From an uncultured Spirochaetaceae bacterium (GTDB taxonomy: Bacteria > Spirochaetota > Spirochaetia > Treponematales > Treponemataceae): a DNA stretch of 64,000 bases. The position numbers and the translations under genes were made by a program. The DNA lies in NCBI GenBank assembly GCA_902789325.1, contig CADANN010000004.1:62001-126000 (forward strand). Direction: 5' to 3'. The notes beneath the pieces were generated by a model. That model saw only the letters and a program-made list of their open reading frames with translations. It did not search any database and was not told where the DNA came from. Shown piece by piece: positions 33,538 to 42,499 of this stretch (positions within the stretch are counted from its first letter, which is position 1; the number at the start of each line of letters is the position of its first letter).

Positions 33538-35502
33538 TTATTTAGCAGCTTTCTGGTAGCTTGCGCGAATTCTTTCTGCAAAGAGCTTATTCTGATCCTT
33601 GCGCTCTGGTACAGAGAACATTGGTTTTCCATCTGCTTCAGAAACACGCCAGATGTGCATAGGTTCAGTAGCATAAGCCGGGCTTCCAGGGTTGTTAATC
33701 CACCAGTCAAGAACTGCCATAAAACACAATGTGTATTTCAAAAGATTTGCATTATTTGCTGTTGTATTGGCAGTTTTATTTTGTGCTCCAAGTAAAACAT
33801 CAAGTCGCTTAGAAACCTCGTTAGGAATATCAAACTTATAATGCTCCCAAGGATTTTCAATTAAAGAACAGGTTGCCTTAGTTGCAGCCTTCTGGTCACA
33901 TTCATTGATTACAAGTGTAAGGAACTTGCGGGCAAAGTCTGTGCGGTGGAAAAGTGGACGGTACTTACTTTCATCTGCAGGATGCTCAAGCAAAAGCTGT
34001 TCAAACTTAAAGTTCGGCATATAGTGGTAAGTTGTCTGCCAGAGCAAAGAAGTAATTGTCTTCTTTCCGATATGAGATTTATCAAAATCTGGCTGAGAAT
34101 AAACTGAGTTTACAAGGTCACAAAGCGGCTCACAGTAAAGCTGCTCAAAGGTGTCTTCGCGGTATGCAGACCAGTCATCCATAACGGCGGTAATATTATC
34201 TGCGCCTTTTTTCTGTTCACCTGGATCTGGGAATTTAATGTTGCGACAGCCCTGGAAACAATCTTCTATAATATGCTGAAGTACACAGATTACCTGAATA
34301 GGATTTTCTGGTGAAAGCATATTAAAGCCATCTTTAAAATGGAAAAGTGGCTGGAAGTAAGGGAACATATCAGGATGTTCATCAAGTCTATCAAAGCCTG
34401 CTTCTGGGAACATCTGATCAAGAAGCTTTAAGCCTGTGATGACAGTGGAATCTTTAATTCCTTTTTCAGGTGGTGCAATTTTTGGTTTCTTTTCTTCTGG
34501 GGCCGGCTCTTTTGGTTTTTCTGGAAGAAGAAGATCAAACTTATGGAGTCCGACAAATTTTAAGATTTCTCCAACCTTTGCATTAAAGAAACTTGGGTAT
34601 GCTTCATAAGTGTCAGAACACATACGCATCAAAAGAGGGTAGAGCTTTTTGATAACTTCGGTTTCTATATAAAGCCATTCTGTAATAGCCTGTTTTGCAT
34701 ACTGAGAAAGCTTGTCCTTTGGAGAATCCGGATAAGCAGCTTCGTCATTATAGATTTCTTTAATCAACTTTGGAATTTTTGTGTTTCCAAAATAGTAAAC
34801 TGTGATTAAAGGTTTATAAATCTGGCGAATAAGCGGAATTAAATCTGCAACAATTAATGGTTCGCCTAAGCCCTGGAGGTTTATGTATTCTACCTTGATT
34901 GGCTGCATAGCCCAGCCGGCTACATTGCGCAAAAACTTAAACTTAGATTCTGTTCCACTTGCAATTTTTGATTTATATGTTGAAGGGGCAATCTGAATCA
35001 GGGTTTTAATTACAGTGATAAAACCTTCCATGTGTTCAGTTGCCTGTTTTATTGTGTACTCGTAAAATTCCGGTACAATCTTTTCCATTCCGTTTTTCTG
35101 GAATGAGCGGATAAAATTGAACATGCCATAATTTGGTTTGATTTTATATTCTGCCGACATCATCAATTTATCCATTGTTGATGCCGCTTTTTTTGAAATT
35201 ACAGGAAGTTCTTCTTTTTTGCGTCTGCCGCTGGAAGTACTAAATCCGGTTGAACCTGAGCCACCTGAAGATGAGCCTGAGCCACTTGAACCGCTAGAGC
35301 CACCAGAAGTCTGGCGAACTATACGGCCAGCTTTATTAGTGCCGCTACCTCCACCTGAGCTTGTGCGTTCATATAAAACCTGTCCGCCTAGTTTTTTTGC
35401 CATATCAGCTGCGTCTTTATCGCTGATATCACCAATATTTTTTCGAGTTTTGTCCAGAGTTCCGGGAGCCCAATCTGCAGTACCATTAATTTTTTCAGCC
35501 AT
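33538..35502 (-). CDS. Large conserved-looking protein of unknown function
   Basis: I do not recognise this 654-residue protein. Residues about 1-45 are charged, about 48-95 form a Ser/Gly linker (SSGGGSGTN, GGSSGSSGSGSSSGGSGS), and the rest is mainly helical and cytoplasmic in character. A short Pro/Lys/Glu-rich hinge (EKPKEPAPEEKKPKIAPPEKG) sits near residue 335-355, splitting the body in two. No signal peptide, membrane helix or catalytic motif stands out. AGGAGG-type sequence (GGAGGATAT) precedes the ATG. The downstream partner of the 35525-36595 gene, 22 bases apart, it may form an operon with it. Confidence 0.75.
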   Translation of the reverse strand: MAEKINGTADWAPGTLDKTRKNIGDISDKDAADMAKKLGGQVLYERTSSGGGSGTNKAGRIVRQTSGGSSGSSGSGSSSGGSGSTGFSTSSGRRKKEELPVISKKAASTMDKLMMSAEYKIKPNYGMFNFIRSFQKNGMEKIVPEFYEYTIKQATEHMEGFITVIKTLIQIAPSTYKSKIASGTESKFKFLRNVAGWAMQPIKVEYINLQGLGEPLIVADLIPLIRQIYKPLITVYYFGNTKIPKLIKEIYNDEAAYPDSPKDKLSQYAKQAITEWLYIETEVIKKLYPLLMRMCSDTYEAYPSFFNAKVGEILKFVGLHKFDLLLPEKPKEPAPEEKKPKIAPPEKGIKDSTVITGLKLLDQMFPEAGFDRLDEHPDMFPYFQPLFHFKDGFNMLSPENPIQVICVLQHIIEDCFQGCRNIKFPDPGEQKKGADNITAVMDDWSAYREDTFEQLYCEPLCDLVNSVYSQPDFDKSHIGKKTITSLLWQTTYHYMPNFKFEQLLLEHPADESKYRPLFHRTDFARKFLTLVINECDQKAATKATCSLIENPWEHYKFDIPNEVSKRLDVLLGAQNKTANTTANNANLLKYTLCFMAVLDWWINNPGSPAYATEPMHIWRVSEADGKPMFSVPERKDQNKLFAERIRASYQKAAK

Positions 35503-35524
35503 CTATATCCTCCAGAAAATCCGC

Positions 35525-36595
35525 CTAAAGCCTGAGCATACTTTTGTGAAGCAGGCCGGGGAAGTTTTTAAGAATTATTTTTTCACCATTAGAATCAAGA
35601 AGCACTCCTTCAAAAGTGCCGTACATTGTGTGATAGCTTGTTCTAAGTGCAATTAGATTCAGCGTGCGGGAATTTACAGAAAGAGGGGTAAAGGTTAAAT
35701 CTACCATGCTTTCTGTATCCTGAATAATCCAGTTTTTTTCAAGTCCAAATGGATGTGTAATATAAACTGGTGGAAGTGCAGTCTGTTTTCCGTCTACAAC
35801 AAGCATATTACTATTATATGTATCGGAATCTGCTGCATCCATATTTGAGGTTTTCAGATAAAAAATTACGTTTTTGTCTTTTACATTTCCAATGCCGTAA
35901 ACAGCAGTTGATTTTGAATGAAACTTATAATAAGCGCGATTCAAAATCATCATTGCAAGACCTTCAGAATCTTCTGCTGGTTCTCCGTTTATAGCAATGT
36001 GACCAAGAGCCTTCATAGAAGAAAACCAGGTTGCGCTGCATCTTGAAGAAGCTGGAGAAGGGCATACAAAAAGCGAATCGGTATGCATATCATCCTGAAG
36101 AGGTGAATAAACGTAGCCTTCTGCATCTGGACGCGCACTGTCACCTTTTACCTTAAAGGTAAGTGCATGATGTTTATGTTCACGTCCCCATGAAATCTTC
36201 ATAAAACGAGGTTTACGATAGCAGGCACAGATTCCTCTTGTTGTAAGAACCGGGACAAATCGTCTTCGCGGCGGCATAATTGTGTGGTAAACATATTTTT
36301 TGCCTGTTTCTTTATTCCAGAAAATTATTTCACCAAGACCAATTACCTTAAAATCATAAAATTGCGAAAAGCCTATAAAATCTTTAAGAGAAAAAATATA
36401 TTCCAGACGACTTTTGATTCTGAGATTAGATATAATAGAAGGAACCGGAACTCCTGCATAAGGTGCGCGCATTCCCCTGATGTCTGTTTTAGGAGAGGCT
36501 CCATTAAAAGAGCCGAAGTGCGCCTTGCCGTTCTGCACCAGATGCTCAGGCGGTTCTGTAAACTGCCGCGAATACATTGTTCTATTATAAATCAT
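35525..36595 (-). CDS. DUF2804-like protein
   Basis: A 356-residue protein resembling the DUF2804 family, an uncharacterised beta-rich family; this is from memory of its pattern (VQNGKAHFGSFNGASP opening, FKVIGLGEIIFWNKETGKKYVYHTIMPP, and a C-terminal half of LDLTF- and GTFEGVLL-type strands). No signal peptide or membrane segment. Some members are proposed to be lipid- or lipocalin-like, but no function is established. The first gene of a two-gene minus-strand operon with the 654-residue protein; divergent from the MBL nuclease. M1 or M7 could be the start. Confidence 0.6.
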   Translation of the reverse strand: MIYNRTMYSRQFTEPPEHLVQNGKAHFGSFNGASPKTDIRGMRAPYAGVPVPSIISNLRIKSRLEYIFSLKDFIGFSQFYDFKVIGLGEIIFWNKETGKKYVYHTIMPPRRRFVPVLTTRGICACYRKPRFMKISWGREHKHHALTFKVKGDSARPDAEGYVYSPLQDDMHTDSLFVCPSPASSRCSATWFSSMKALGHIAINGEPAEDSEGLAMMILNRAYYKFHSKSTAVYGIGNVKDKNVIFYLKTSNMDAADSDTYNSNMLVVDGKQTALPPVYITHPFGLEKNWIIQDTESMVDLTFTPLSVNSRTLNLIALRTSYHTMYGTFEGVLLDSNGEKIILKNFPGLLHKSMLRL

Positions 36596-36666
36596 TTTTT
36601 GCGAAAATACAAATGCAATAAATTTGTGTTATGGTGAAAAGCGTTTTATAATTATAACACTGATTA

Positions 36667-36759
36667 GAAATGCCGGAGGCGAAATCCATACAAAAAAAAT
36701 TCTGCACAAGCGAAGCGCGGAAGCCTTTTTTTGTGTGGAGTTTCGCCGGGAGGCATTTC
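36667..36759. repeat. 93-bp imperfect hairpin upstream of the MBL nuclease gene
   Basis: Outer arms GAAATGCC (36667-36674) and GGCATTTC (36752-36759) enclose GGCGAAA (36678-36684) with TTTCGCC (36741-36747), then a CCATACAAAAAAA / TTTTTTTGTGTGG stretch. Together they fold into a long stem around a GC-rich loop. It looks like a small mobile repeat or a large leader hairpin ending just before the ribosome site. Confidence 0.75.
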
Positions 36760-36775
36760 AGGTTGGAGGTTGATT

Positions 36776-38200
36776 ATGTCTATAAAATGCTTTTCACTTG
36801 GCGCTGCGGAAGAGGTAACTGGCTCTAAGCATATTTTTCAAATTGATGACAGAATGTTTATGATAGATTGTGGTTCTTTTCAGGGTAAGCGAAAGGAATC
36901 TGATGAGAAAAACCGTAATTTTGATATTGATCACGAGAGACTTGAATCTGTAATTTTGACTCATGGTCATCTTGACCACTGTGGGCTTTTGCCTTTGCTT
37001 ACAAAAAAAGGATACAAGGGCAACATCTATGCAACTCCTGCAACCCGCGATATTGCAAATCTTGTTATGATGGATTCTGCCCGCATTCAGGCTCATGATG
37101 CGGAATTCTTGGGTAAACAGGCTCGTAAGAAAGGAGAAAAGTTTACCTGGAAACCTCTTTATGACGAGGTTGATTGCGTAAATGCTGCAAATCAGATTAT
37201 TTCTCTTTCATATAATAGAAAGATGTATATTGCTCCAGATGTCCAGCTGGAATTCTTTGATGCAGGTCATATTCTTGGTTCAGCTTTTGCACATGTTACA
37301 ATAAATCCTAATCCAAAAGAGCCTGAAAAAGAGACTCGACTGCTCTTTACCGGTGATATTGGCCGTAAGTGTAAGCCAATCATCCGTAACCCTGCAACCG
37401 ATATGCCGGCCCCTGATTACATCTATCTTGAATCAACTTATGGAAACAAGCTTCACGATAACCACGACCTTGCAATGAAAGAACTGATTCGCATTGTCCG
37501 CGAAGCCTGTGACAAAAAAGGAAAAATCATTATTCCTTCATTTGCAATTGAACGTGCTCAGGAACTTGTTTTCTATTTACATCTTCTTACAGATCAGAAA
37601 AAGATTCCTGTTGTACCTATTTATGTTGATTCTCCTATGGCAAGCAATGCAACTTCTGTGTTCCGTGTTCATCCGGAATGCTATGATGAAAGCGTAAACG
37701 AAGCCTTCCTTAAACATCATAAAAATCCGTTTGGATTTAACTCGCTTATTTATACAACCAGCGTAGAAGATTCAAAGGCGCTCAATAAAAAAGAAGGTCC
37801 GATGATTATTATTTCTGCTGATGGTATGTGTGAAGCAGGTCGTGTTCTTTATCATCTTGCAAACGAGATTTCTAATCCTCGAAATACAATTATGATAGTA
37901 GGTTATATGGCTGAAAATACTCTCGGTCGCCGTATTTTCGAAGGTCAGAAAGAAGTTACTATTCTCGGCGATAAATACAAGGTTGAAGCAAAAGTAGAGA
38001 AGTGTAACGGATTCTCTGCTCATGCCGACTATTCTGAAATGATTGAATGGCTTAAAGAAATTGATACCAGCCGCTTAAAGAAAATCTTCCTTATTCATGG
38101 TGAATTAGACCAGCAGGAAGGCTTTAAGCAGCATCTTGCAGAAGCAGGATTCCCGAATGTAGAAATTGTTGAGCCTGAGAAGGAATATGAATTAGAGTAA
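36776..38200 (+). CDS. MBL-fold/beta-CASP RNA-processing exonuclease
   Basis: 474 residues from ATG 36776 (GGAGG at 36765-36769); an in-frame codon further upstream at 36731 falls in a hairpin repeat and is not used. The metallo-beta-lactamase zinc motif is THGHLDHCG (about 62-70), with DAGHILGSA and FTGDIGRK completing the site. A beta-CASP insertion (SFAIERAQELVFYLHLL) and the C-terminal RMMBL motif with GFSAHADYSEM follow. Related proteins (CPSF73-like, YSH1 type) cleave or trim RNA. Monocistronic. Confidence 0.92.
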   Translation: MSIKCFSLGAAEEVTGSKHIFQIDDRMFMIDCGSFQGKRKESDEKNRNFDIDHERLESVILTHGHLDHCGLLPLLTKKGYKGNIYATPATRDIANLVMMDSARIQAHDAEFLGKQARKKGEKFTWKPLYDEVDCVNAANQIISLSYNRKMYIAPDVQLEFFDAGHILGSAFAHVTINPNPKEPEKETRLLFTGDIGRKCKPIIRNPATDMPAPDYIYLESTYGNKLHDNHDLAMKELIRIVREACDKKGKIIIPSFAIERAQELVFYLHLLTDQKKIPVVPIYVDSPMASNATSVFRVHPECYDESVNEAFLKHHKNPFGFNSLIYTTSVEDSKALNKKEGPMIIISADGMCEAGRVLYHLANEISNPRNTIMIVGYMAENTLGRRIFEGQKEVTILGDKYKVEAKVEKCNGFSAHADYSEMIEWLKEIDTSRLKKIFLIHGELDQQEGFKQHLAEAGFPNVEIVEPEKEYELE

Positions 38201-38282
38201 GAAGTATGAAACACTTTGGATTTGCATATTTCGTATGAATTCGTTATTCTGTTTTGTACATTTTTAATTCAGAGGTTTTTCT

Positions 38283-38876
38283 ATGAAGAAATTTACTTTG
38301 CTTGCTGCTCTGATGGTTTTATTCTGTGGAGCAAACTTATCAGCAAAAAGTTTTGACTGGTCAAAGTGCTGGTGCAACTATGGCGCAGGTATTAAAGAAG
38401 GCGATATCATTGTAAATGCAGGTGGAGGTCTTTGTTATAGAGATCTTAGTTATTCTGTTTATGATGATTTCAAGTTTTTTCCTCCTGTAATGGCAGAAGT
38501 TCAGTATGCTATGAAAATCTGGGAGCTTCCATTTACATTTGGCGGATATGCTGGTATGCGTGGTTATAGCTTCAAATATATTGATAGATATGATACTGCT
38601 GGTAAACCTGTATATGAAAAGGCAAATTATTTTGGTATTTTCTTCGGTGGTGAAGCTACTTATCATATTCAGCTTCCACCAGAAGGTCTTGATTTGTATG
38701 CAACCACAAGAATCGGTACAAACATTCCGTTTGTAAAGTCAGGAAAATATTGGACTCCAGAGTATTTTCAATTAGGAGAGGCTTTTGGTGCTAACTGGTT
38801 CTTTAATGATACTGTTGGAATTAATTTGGAATTTGGATTTCCATTTTCTAAATTTGGTGTAGCTCTTAAATTTTAG
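38283..38876 (+). CDS. Putative outer-membrane beta-barrel protein
   Basis: A 197-residue exported protein: the signal peptide ends GANLSA-KSF. The mature part has alternating strands with Gly and Tyr/Phe (VNAGGGLCYRDLSYSVYDDF, FGGYAGMRGYSF, TTRIGTNIPFV) and ends with a strand to a C-terminal Phe (FGVALKF), the usual recognition residue for barrel insertion. The general plan is like the protein at 4588-5163. No family recognised. GAGG lies before the ATG. TTTGCA/TTATTC (38221-38249) is a possible promoter. Confidence 0.72.
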   Translation: MKKFTLLAALMVLFCGANLSAKSFDWSKCWCNYGAGIKEGDIIVNAGGGLCYRDLSYSVYDDFKFFPPVMAEVQYAMKIWELPFTFGGYAGMRGYSFKYIDRYDTAGKPVYEKANYFGIFFGGEATYHIQLPPEGLDLYATTRIGTNIPFVKSGKYWTPEYFQLGEAFGANWFFNDTVGINLEFGFPFSKFGVALKF

Positions 38877-38999
38877 TGGGTAAAGCCACTAGATATAGTG
38901 TAGTTTATCTTGAATTCTAGTATGGAAAATACAAAAAGACTTGATATATTGCACGCAATTCATTATTATTGAAACAAACCGATACGGAAAGTTTTTCCA

Positions 39000-39074
39000 T
39001 TTCGCAAAAGAATCATAAAGGAGTCTCCTGCGAAAATCGGTAATTATTTAGGCTAAGGGAATCATAAAGGAGTC
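39000..39074 (+). promoter_or_regulatory. Duplicated leader motif upstream of pflB
   Basis: The 16-bp sequence GAATCATAAAGGAGTC occurs at 39010-39025 and again at 39059-39074. The first copy lies in the loop of a hairpin closed by TTTCGCA (39000-39006) and TGCGAAA (39029-39035). The second is partly closed by GGGA/TCCC. Each copy contains a Shine-Dalgarno-like AAGGAG with no start codon after it; pflB has its own GAGG further down. Confidence 0.6.
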
Positions 39075-39095
39075 CCAAGGCAAAAGAGGTTTTAT

Positions 39096-41393
39096 ATGAC
39101 TTTAAGACCAGAATGGGAAGGATTCAATCCTAACGGTTTATGGACAAGCGAAATCAACGTTCGTGACTTCATTCAGGCTAACTACACACAGTATGATGGA
39201 GATTCATCATTCTTGGCTGGCCCAACAAAGGCAACAGAAAAGCTTTTTGATGAACTTCAGAAATTACAGAAAGCAGAATACACAAAAAAATCTGTTGGAT
39301 TAGACGGAAAAGAACGCAACGGTGTTCTTGATATGGACACTGATGTGGTAACAGGACTTACATCTCATCCAGCTGGATATATCTGTCCAGAAGGAAAAGA
39401 CCTTGAACAGGTTGTAGGTCTCCAGACAGACAAACCATTGAAGAGAGCATTTATGCCTTTCGGTGGAATCAAGATGGCAGAGCAGTCTTGCGAAATGTAT
39501 GGTTACAAACCAAACGCTGAACTTCACAAGATTTTCACAGAGTACCACAAGACTCACTCAGACGCTGTATTTGATGTATACACTCCAGAGATCCGCAAGG
39601 CTCGTAAGGCTCACATCCTTACTGGTTTGCCAGATACTTACGGACGTGGACGTATCGTAGGTGACTACCGCCGTGTTGCTCTTTATGGTATTGATTACCT
39701 TATCGAGCAGAAGGAAGCTGACAAGGCTAACTGCGGAAACGGTACAATGACAGAAACTGTAATCCGCCAGCGCGAAGAGCTTGCTGAGCAGATTAAGGCT
39801 TTGAAGGGTATGAAGGCTATGGCTGCCCTTTACGGTTATGATATTTCTAAGCCAGCTACAACAGCAAAAGAAGCATTCCAGTGGCTCTACTTCGGATACC
39901 TTGCTGCTATCAAGACACAGAACGGTGCTGCAATGTCTGTAGGACGTATTTCTACATTCTTGGATTGTTACATCGAACGCGATCTTAAGAAAGGCATCCT
40001 TACTGAAGAGAAAGCACAGGAACTCGTTGACCATATCGTTATGAAGTTCCGCATGGTACGCTTCGCTCGTATCGAATCTTACAACCAGCTCTTCTCTGGT
40101 GACCCAATCTGGGCTACTCTTGAAGTAGGTGGTCTTGGACAGGACGGACGTTCACAGGTAACAAAGAACGATTTCCGTTTCCTCCACACACTCGAAAACA
40201 TGGGACCTTCTCCAGAGCCTAACATGACTGTTCTTTACTCTAAGAGACTCCCAGAAAACTTCCGCAAGTACGCTGCAAAGATTTCTATTGATACATCTTC
40301 TATCCAGTACGAGAACGACGACATCATGCGCCCAATCTGGGGTGATGACTACTCAATCTGCTGCTGTGTATCTGCTACACAGACTGGTAAGGAAATGCAG
40401 TTCTTCGGTGCCCGCGCTAACCTTGCTAAGGCTCTCCTTTACGCTATCAACGGTGGTAAAGACGAAGGTGCTGGACTTACACCATACGCTCAGGTTGGTC
40501 CTGAATTGCAGCCAATCACTTCTGAGTACCTCGACTACGATGAAGTTATGCGCAAGTATGATGTAATGCTTGACTGGCTCTGCGACCTCTATGTAAACAC
40601 ATTGAACGCAATCCACTATATGCACGATAAATACTACTACGAAGCTGCTGAATTGGCTCTCATCGATACAGATGTTCGCCGCACATTCGCAACTGGTATT
40701 GCAGGTTTCTCTCACGTAGTAGATTCTCTCTCTGCTATCAAGTATGCAAAGGTTAAGGTTATCCGCGATGACCACGGTCTTGCATGCGACTTCAAGCCAG
40801 AAGGAGACTTCCCACGCTACGGTCAGGATGATGACAGAGCAGACGAAATCGCAGTATGGCTCCTTAAGACATTCATTGGAAAGATTAAGAAGCACCCAAC
40901 ATACCGCAACGCTGAGCCTACAACATCTATCCTTACTATTACTTCTAACGTTGTATACGGTAAGGCTACTGGTGCTCTTCCTAACGGACGCCCAGCTCAC
41001 GCTCCATTCTCACCAGGAGCTTCTCCATCTTACGGTGCAGAAACAAAGGGACTTATTAAGTCTTTGAACTCTGTTGCTAAGGTTCCATACAAGTACTCTC
41101 TTGATGGTATCTCTAACACACAGACAATCAACCCTTCAGCTCTTGGTCACGATGAAAATGAACGCGTTTCTAACCTTGTAAACGTTCTTGACGGATACTT
41201 CTCTAAGGGTGCTCACCACCTCAACGTAAACGTATTCGGCGTTGAAAAACTTAAGGACTGCCAGGCTCACCCTGAAAAGCCAGAGTATGCTAACTTCACA
41301 GTTCGCGTATCTGGATACGCAGTACGCTTCATCAACCTTACAAAGGAACAGCAGGACGACGTTATCGCTCGTACTTGCCACGCTTCTCTCTAG
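39096..41393 (+). CDS. pflB: Pyruvate formate-lyase (formate acetyltransferase)
   Basis: A 765-residue glycyl-radical enzyme that converts pyruvate and CoA to acetyl-CoA and formate. The active-site cysteines lie in [12 protein letters not shown] and the radical glycine in [12 protein letters not shown] near the C-terminus. The protein is full length. It needs activation by PflA, whose gene is at 55418, about 14 kb away rather than adjacent. Codon use is strongly biased towards the codons also seen in tpiA and pgk, suggesting high expression. It is oxygen-sensitive, which fits an anaerobe. The leader holds a duplicated hairpin motif; palindromic repeats and a terminator follow. Confidence 0.98.
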   Translation: MTLRPEWEGFNPNGLWTSEINVRDFIQANYTQYDGDSSFLAGPTKATEKLFDELQKLQKAEYTKKSVGLDGKERNGVLDMDTDVVTGLTSHPAGYICPEGKDLEQVVGLQTDKPLKRAFMPFGGIKMAEQSCEMYGYKPNAELHKIFTEYHKTHSDAVFDVYTPEIRKARKAHILTGLPDTYGRGRIVGDYRRVALYGIDYLIEQKEADKANCGNGTMTETVIRQREELAEQIKALKGMKAMAALYGYDISKPATTAKEAFQWLYFGYLAAIKTQNGAAMSVGRISTFLDCYIERDLKKGILTEEKAQELVDHIVMKFRMVRFARIESYNQLFSGDPIWATLEVGGLGQDGRSQVTKNDFRFLHTLENMGPSPEPNMTVLYSKRLPENFRKYAAKISIDTSSIQYENDDIMRPIWGDDYSICCCVSATQTGKEMQFFGARANLAKALLYAINGGKDEGAGLTPYAQVGPELQPITSEYLDYDEVMRKYDVMLDWLCDLYVNTLNAIHYMHDKYYYEAAELALIDTDVRRTFATGIAGFSHVVDSLSAIKYAKVKVIRDDHGLACDFKPEGDFPRYGQDDDRADEIAVWLLKTFIGKIKKHPTYRNAEPTTSILTITSNVVYGKATGALPNGRPAHAPFSPGASPSYGAETKGLIKSLNSVAKVPYKYSLDGISNTQTINPSALGHDENERVSNLVNVLDGYFSKGAHHLNVNVFGVEKLKDCQAHPEKPEYANFTVRVSGYAVRFINLTKEQQDDVIARTCHASL

Positions 41394-41408
41394 TAAGGCA
41401 CATAAACA

Positions 41409-41468
41409 GTCATGCTGAACTTGTTTCAGCATCTGTTTAAGTAGACCCCGAAACAAGTTCGGGGTGAC
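41409..41468. repeat. Pair of oppositely oriented palindromic repeats after pflB
   Basis: The first copy (41409-41434) is identical over 26 bp to the one inside the WYL gene at 3864-3889. The second (41444-41468) is in the opposite orientation, with GACCCCGAA at one end and TTCGGGGT near the other. Both lie directly before the pflB terminator. Confidence 0.85.
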
Positions 41469-41472
41469 ACGA

Positions 41473-41505
41473 AACGCCGCCCGGCAACGGAGCGGCGTTT
41501 TTTTT
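41473..41505 (+). terminator. Intrinsic terminator after pflB
   Basis: AACGCCGC (41473-41480) pairs with GCGGCGTT (41492-41499), followed by T-run. Confidence 0.9.
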
Positions 41506-41558
41506 ATACCTATAACGTAAAATTATAACAGATATAGGAATTTAATATACAAACCCTA

Positions 41559-41576
41559 TTGACTTAGTAGGTAATT
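41559..41576 (+). promoter_or_regulatory. Promoter-proximal motif before amino-acid ABC operon
   Basis: TTGACT (41559-41564) overlaps TTAGTAGGTAATT (41564-41576). The latter matches the reverse complement of 1893-1905 upstream of the metQ-type gene in 12 of 13 positions. ACCTATA and TATAGG sequences also lie nearby (about 41508-41538), as ACCTATAGGT does at the first site. Confidence 0.5.
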
Positions 41577-41639
41577 GAGTGTACTCTAAGCCAACTTAAT
41601 TAAAGACCGCCCGACGACGGCCTTACTCAGGAGGCATTT

Positions 41640-42485
41640 ATGAAAAGAGAATTAAAAATTACATTGGCAGCAGCACTTATGATGCTTGCTGTTTCACCAT
41701 GTTTTGCTGCGTCAAAATCTAAAAAATCAAAGACAAAGGTTCGCATAATCAATGTTGCTCACACAGTAACAAATGTGCCATACGACTTCCTTGATGAAAA
41801 GGGTAATGCAGACGGTTTTGAAATTGCTGTTCTTAAAGCAGTAGATGAGCTTTTGCCAGAATATGAGTTTAAGTTCCATGGCGTAAGCGATGAAGAACTT
41901 TTGATTGGTACTGAATCTGGAAAATATCAGGTTGGCACAAAAGGTGCATGGATTACTGAAGAGCGCAAAAAGAAATTTTTGATTCCTTCAAATCCTCTTG
42001 CTGCAAGCGTAATTGGAATTGCATTCCGTGCAGAAAATGCAGATCAGATTAAAGATCTCGAAAGCTTTGCCAGCTATTCTGGAAAGTTGATTCCAATTTC
42101 TCCACAGAGTGCTCAGTATTCGGTAATTCAGGAATTCAACGAAAAGCATCCTTCAAATCAGATTAAACTTGTTCCATCTGATGTTTTTGATATTGCAGAT
42201 TCTTACCTTTGGGTACTCGAAGGCCGCTACGATGCTTACTTTGTACTTAAGCTTTCTTTCGAAAAGAATGTTTTGAAAGAGACAGGTCCATATCATCAGT
42301 TTGCAGATAAGCTTGCTTACGTGCCATACAAGGGAATCCCAACCTGGCCATTGTTCAACAAAAAAGAAACTGAACTTGCAGCAGCTTACGATAAGGCCGT
42401 GCAAGAGTTGAAAGAAAATGGTACAATATCAAAACTGTCACTTAAATACTTTGGAGAAGATGTGTTTAATTTTGTGACTGACTAA
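41640..42485 (+). CDS. Amino-acid ABC transporter substrate-binding protein
   Basis: A 281-residue periplasmic protein of the polar amino-acid family (SBP_bac_3). The signal peptide ends SPCFA-A, followed by a Lys/Ser-rich linker (SKSKKSKTK) and the fold opening VPYDFLDEKGNADGFEIAVLKAVDELL. The ligand-contact region YQVGTKGAWITEERKKKFLIPSNP is typical. AGGAGG precedes the ATG. It is the first gene of a four-gene operon with two permeases and one ATPase, an arrangement like cystine or polar amino-acid importers. The substrate is not determinable by eye; cystine is one guess because of the shared motif with the metQ-type gene. Confidence 0.88.
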   Translation: MKRELKITLAAALMMLAVSPCFAASKSKKSKTKVRIINVAHTVTNVPYDFLDEKGNADGFEIAVLKAVDELLPEYEFKFHGVSDEELLIGTESGKYQVGTKGAWITEERKKKFLIPSNPLAASVIGIAFRAENADQIKDLESFASYSGKLIPISPQSAQYSVIQEFNEKHPSNQIKLVPSDVFDIADSYLWVLEGRYDAYFVLKLSFEKNVLKETGPYHQFADKLAYVPYKGIPTWPLFNKKETELAAAYDKAVQELKENGTISKLSLKYFGEDVFNFVTD

Positions 42486-42499
42486 GGAGTATATACGGA

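Noticed and set aside
35138..35656. 172-residue plus-strand frame opposite the Ser/Gly linker
   Set aside because: Its Pro/Glu-rich composition is the complement of the linker codons; no ribosome site or promoter.
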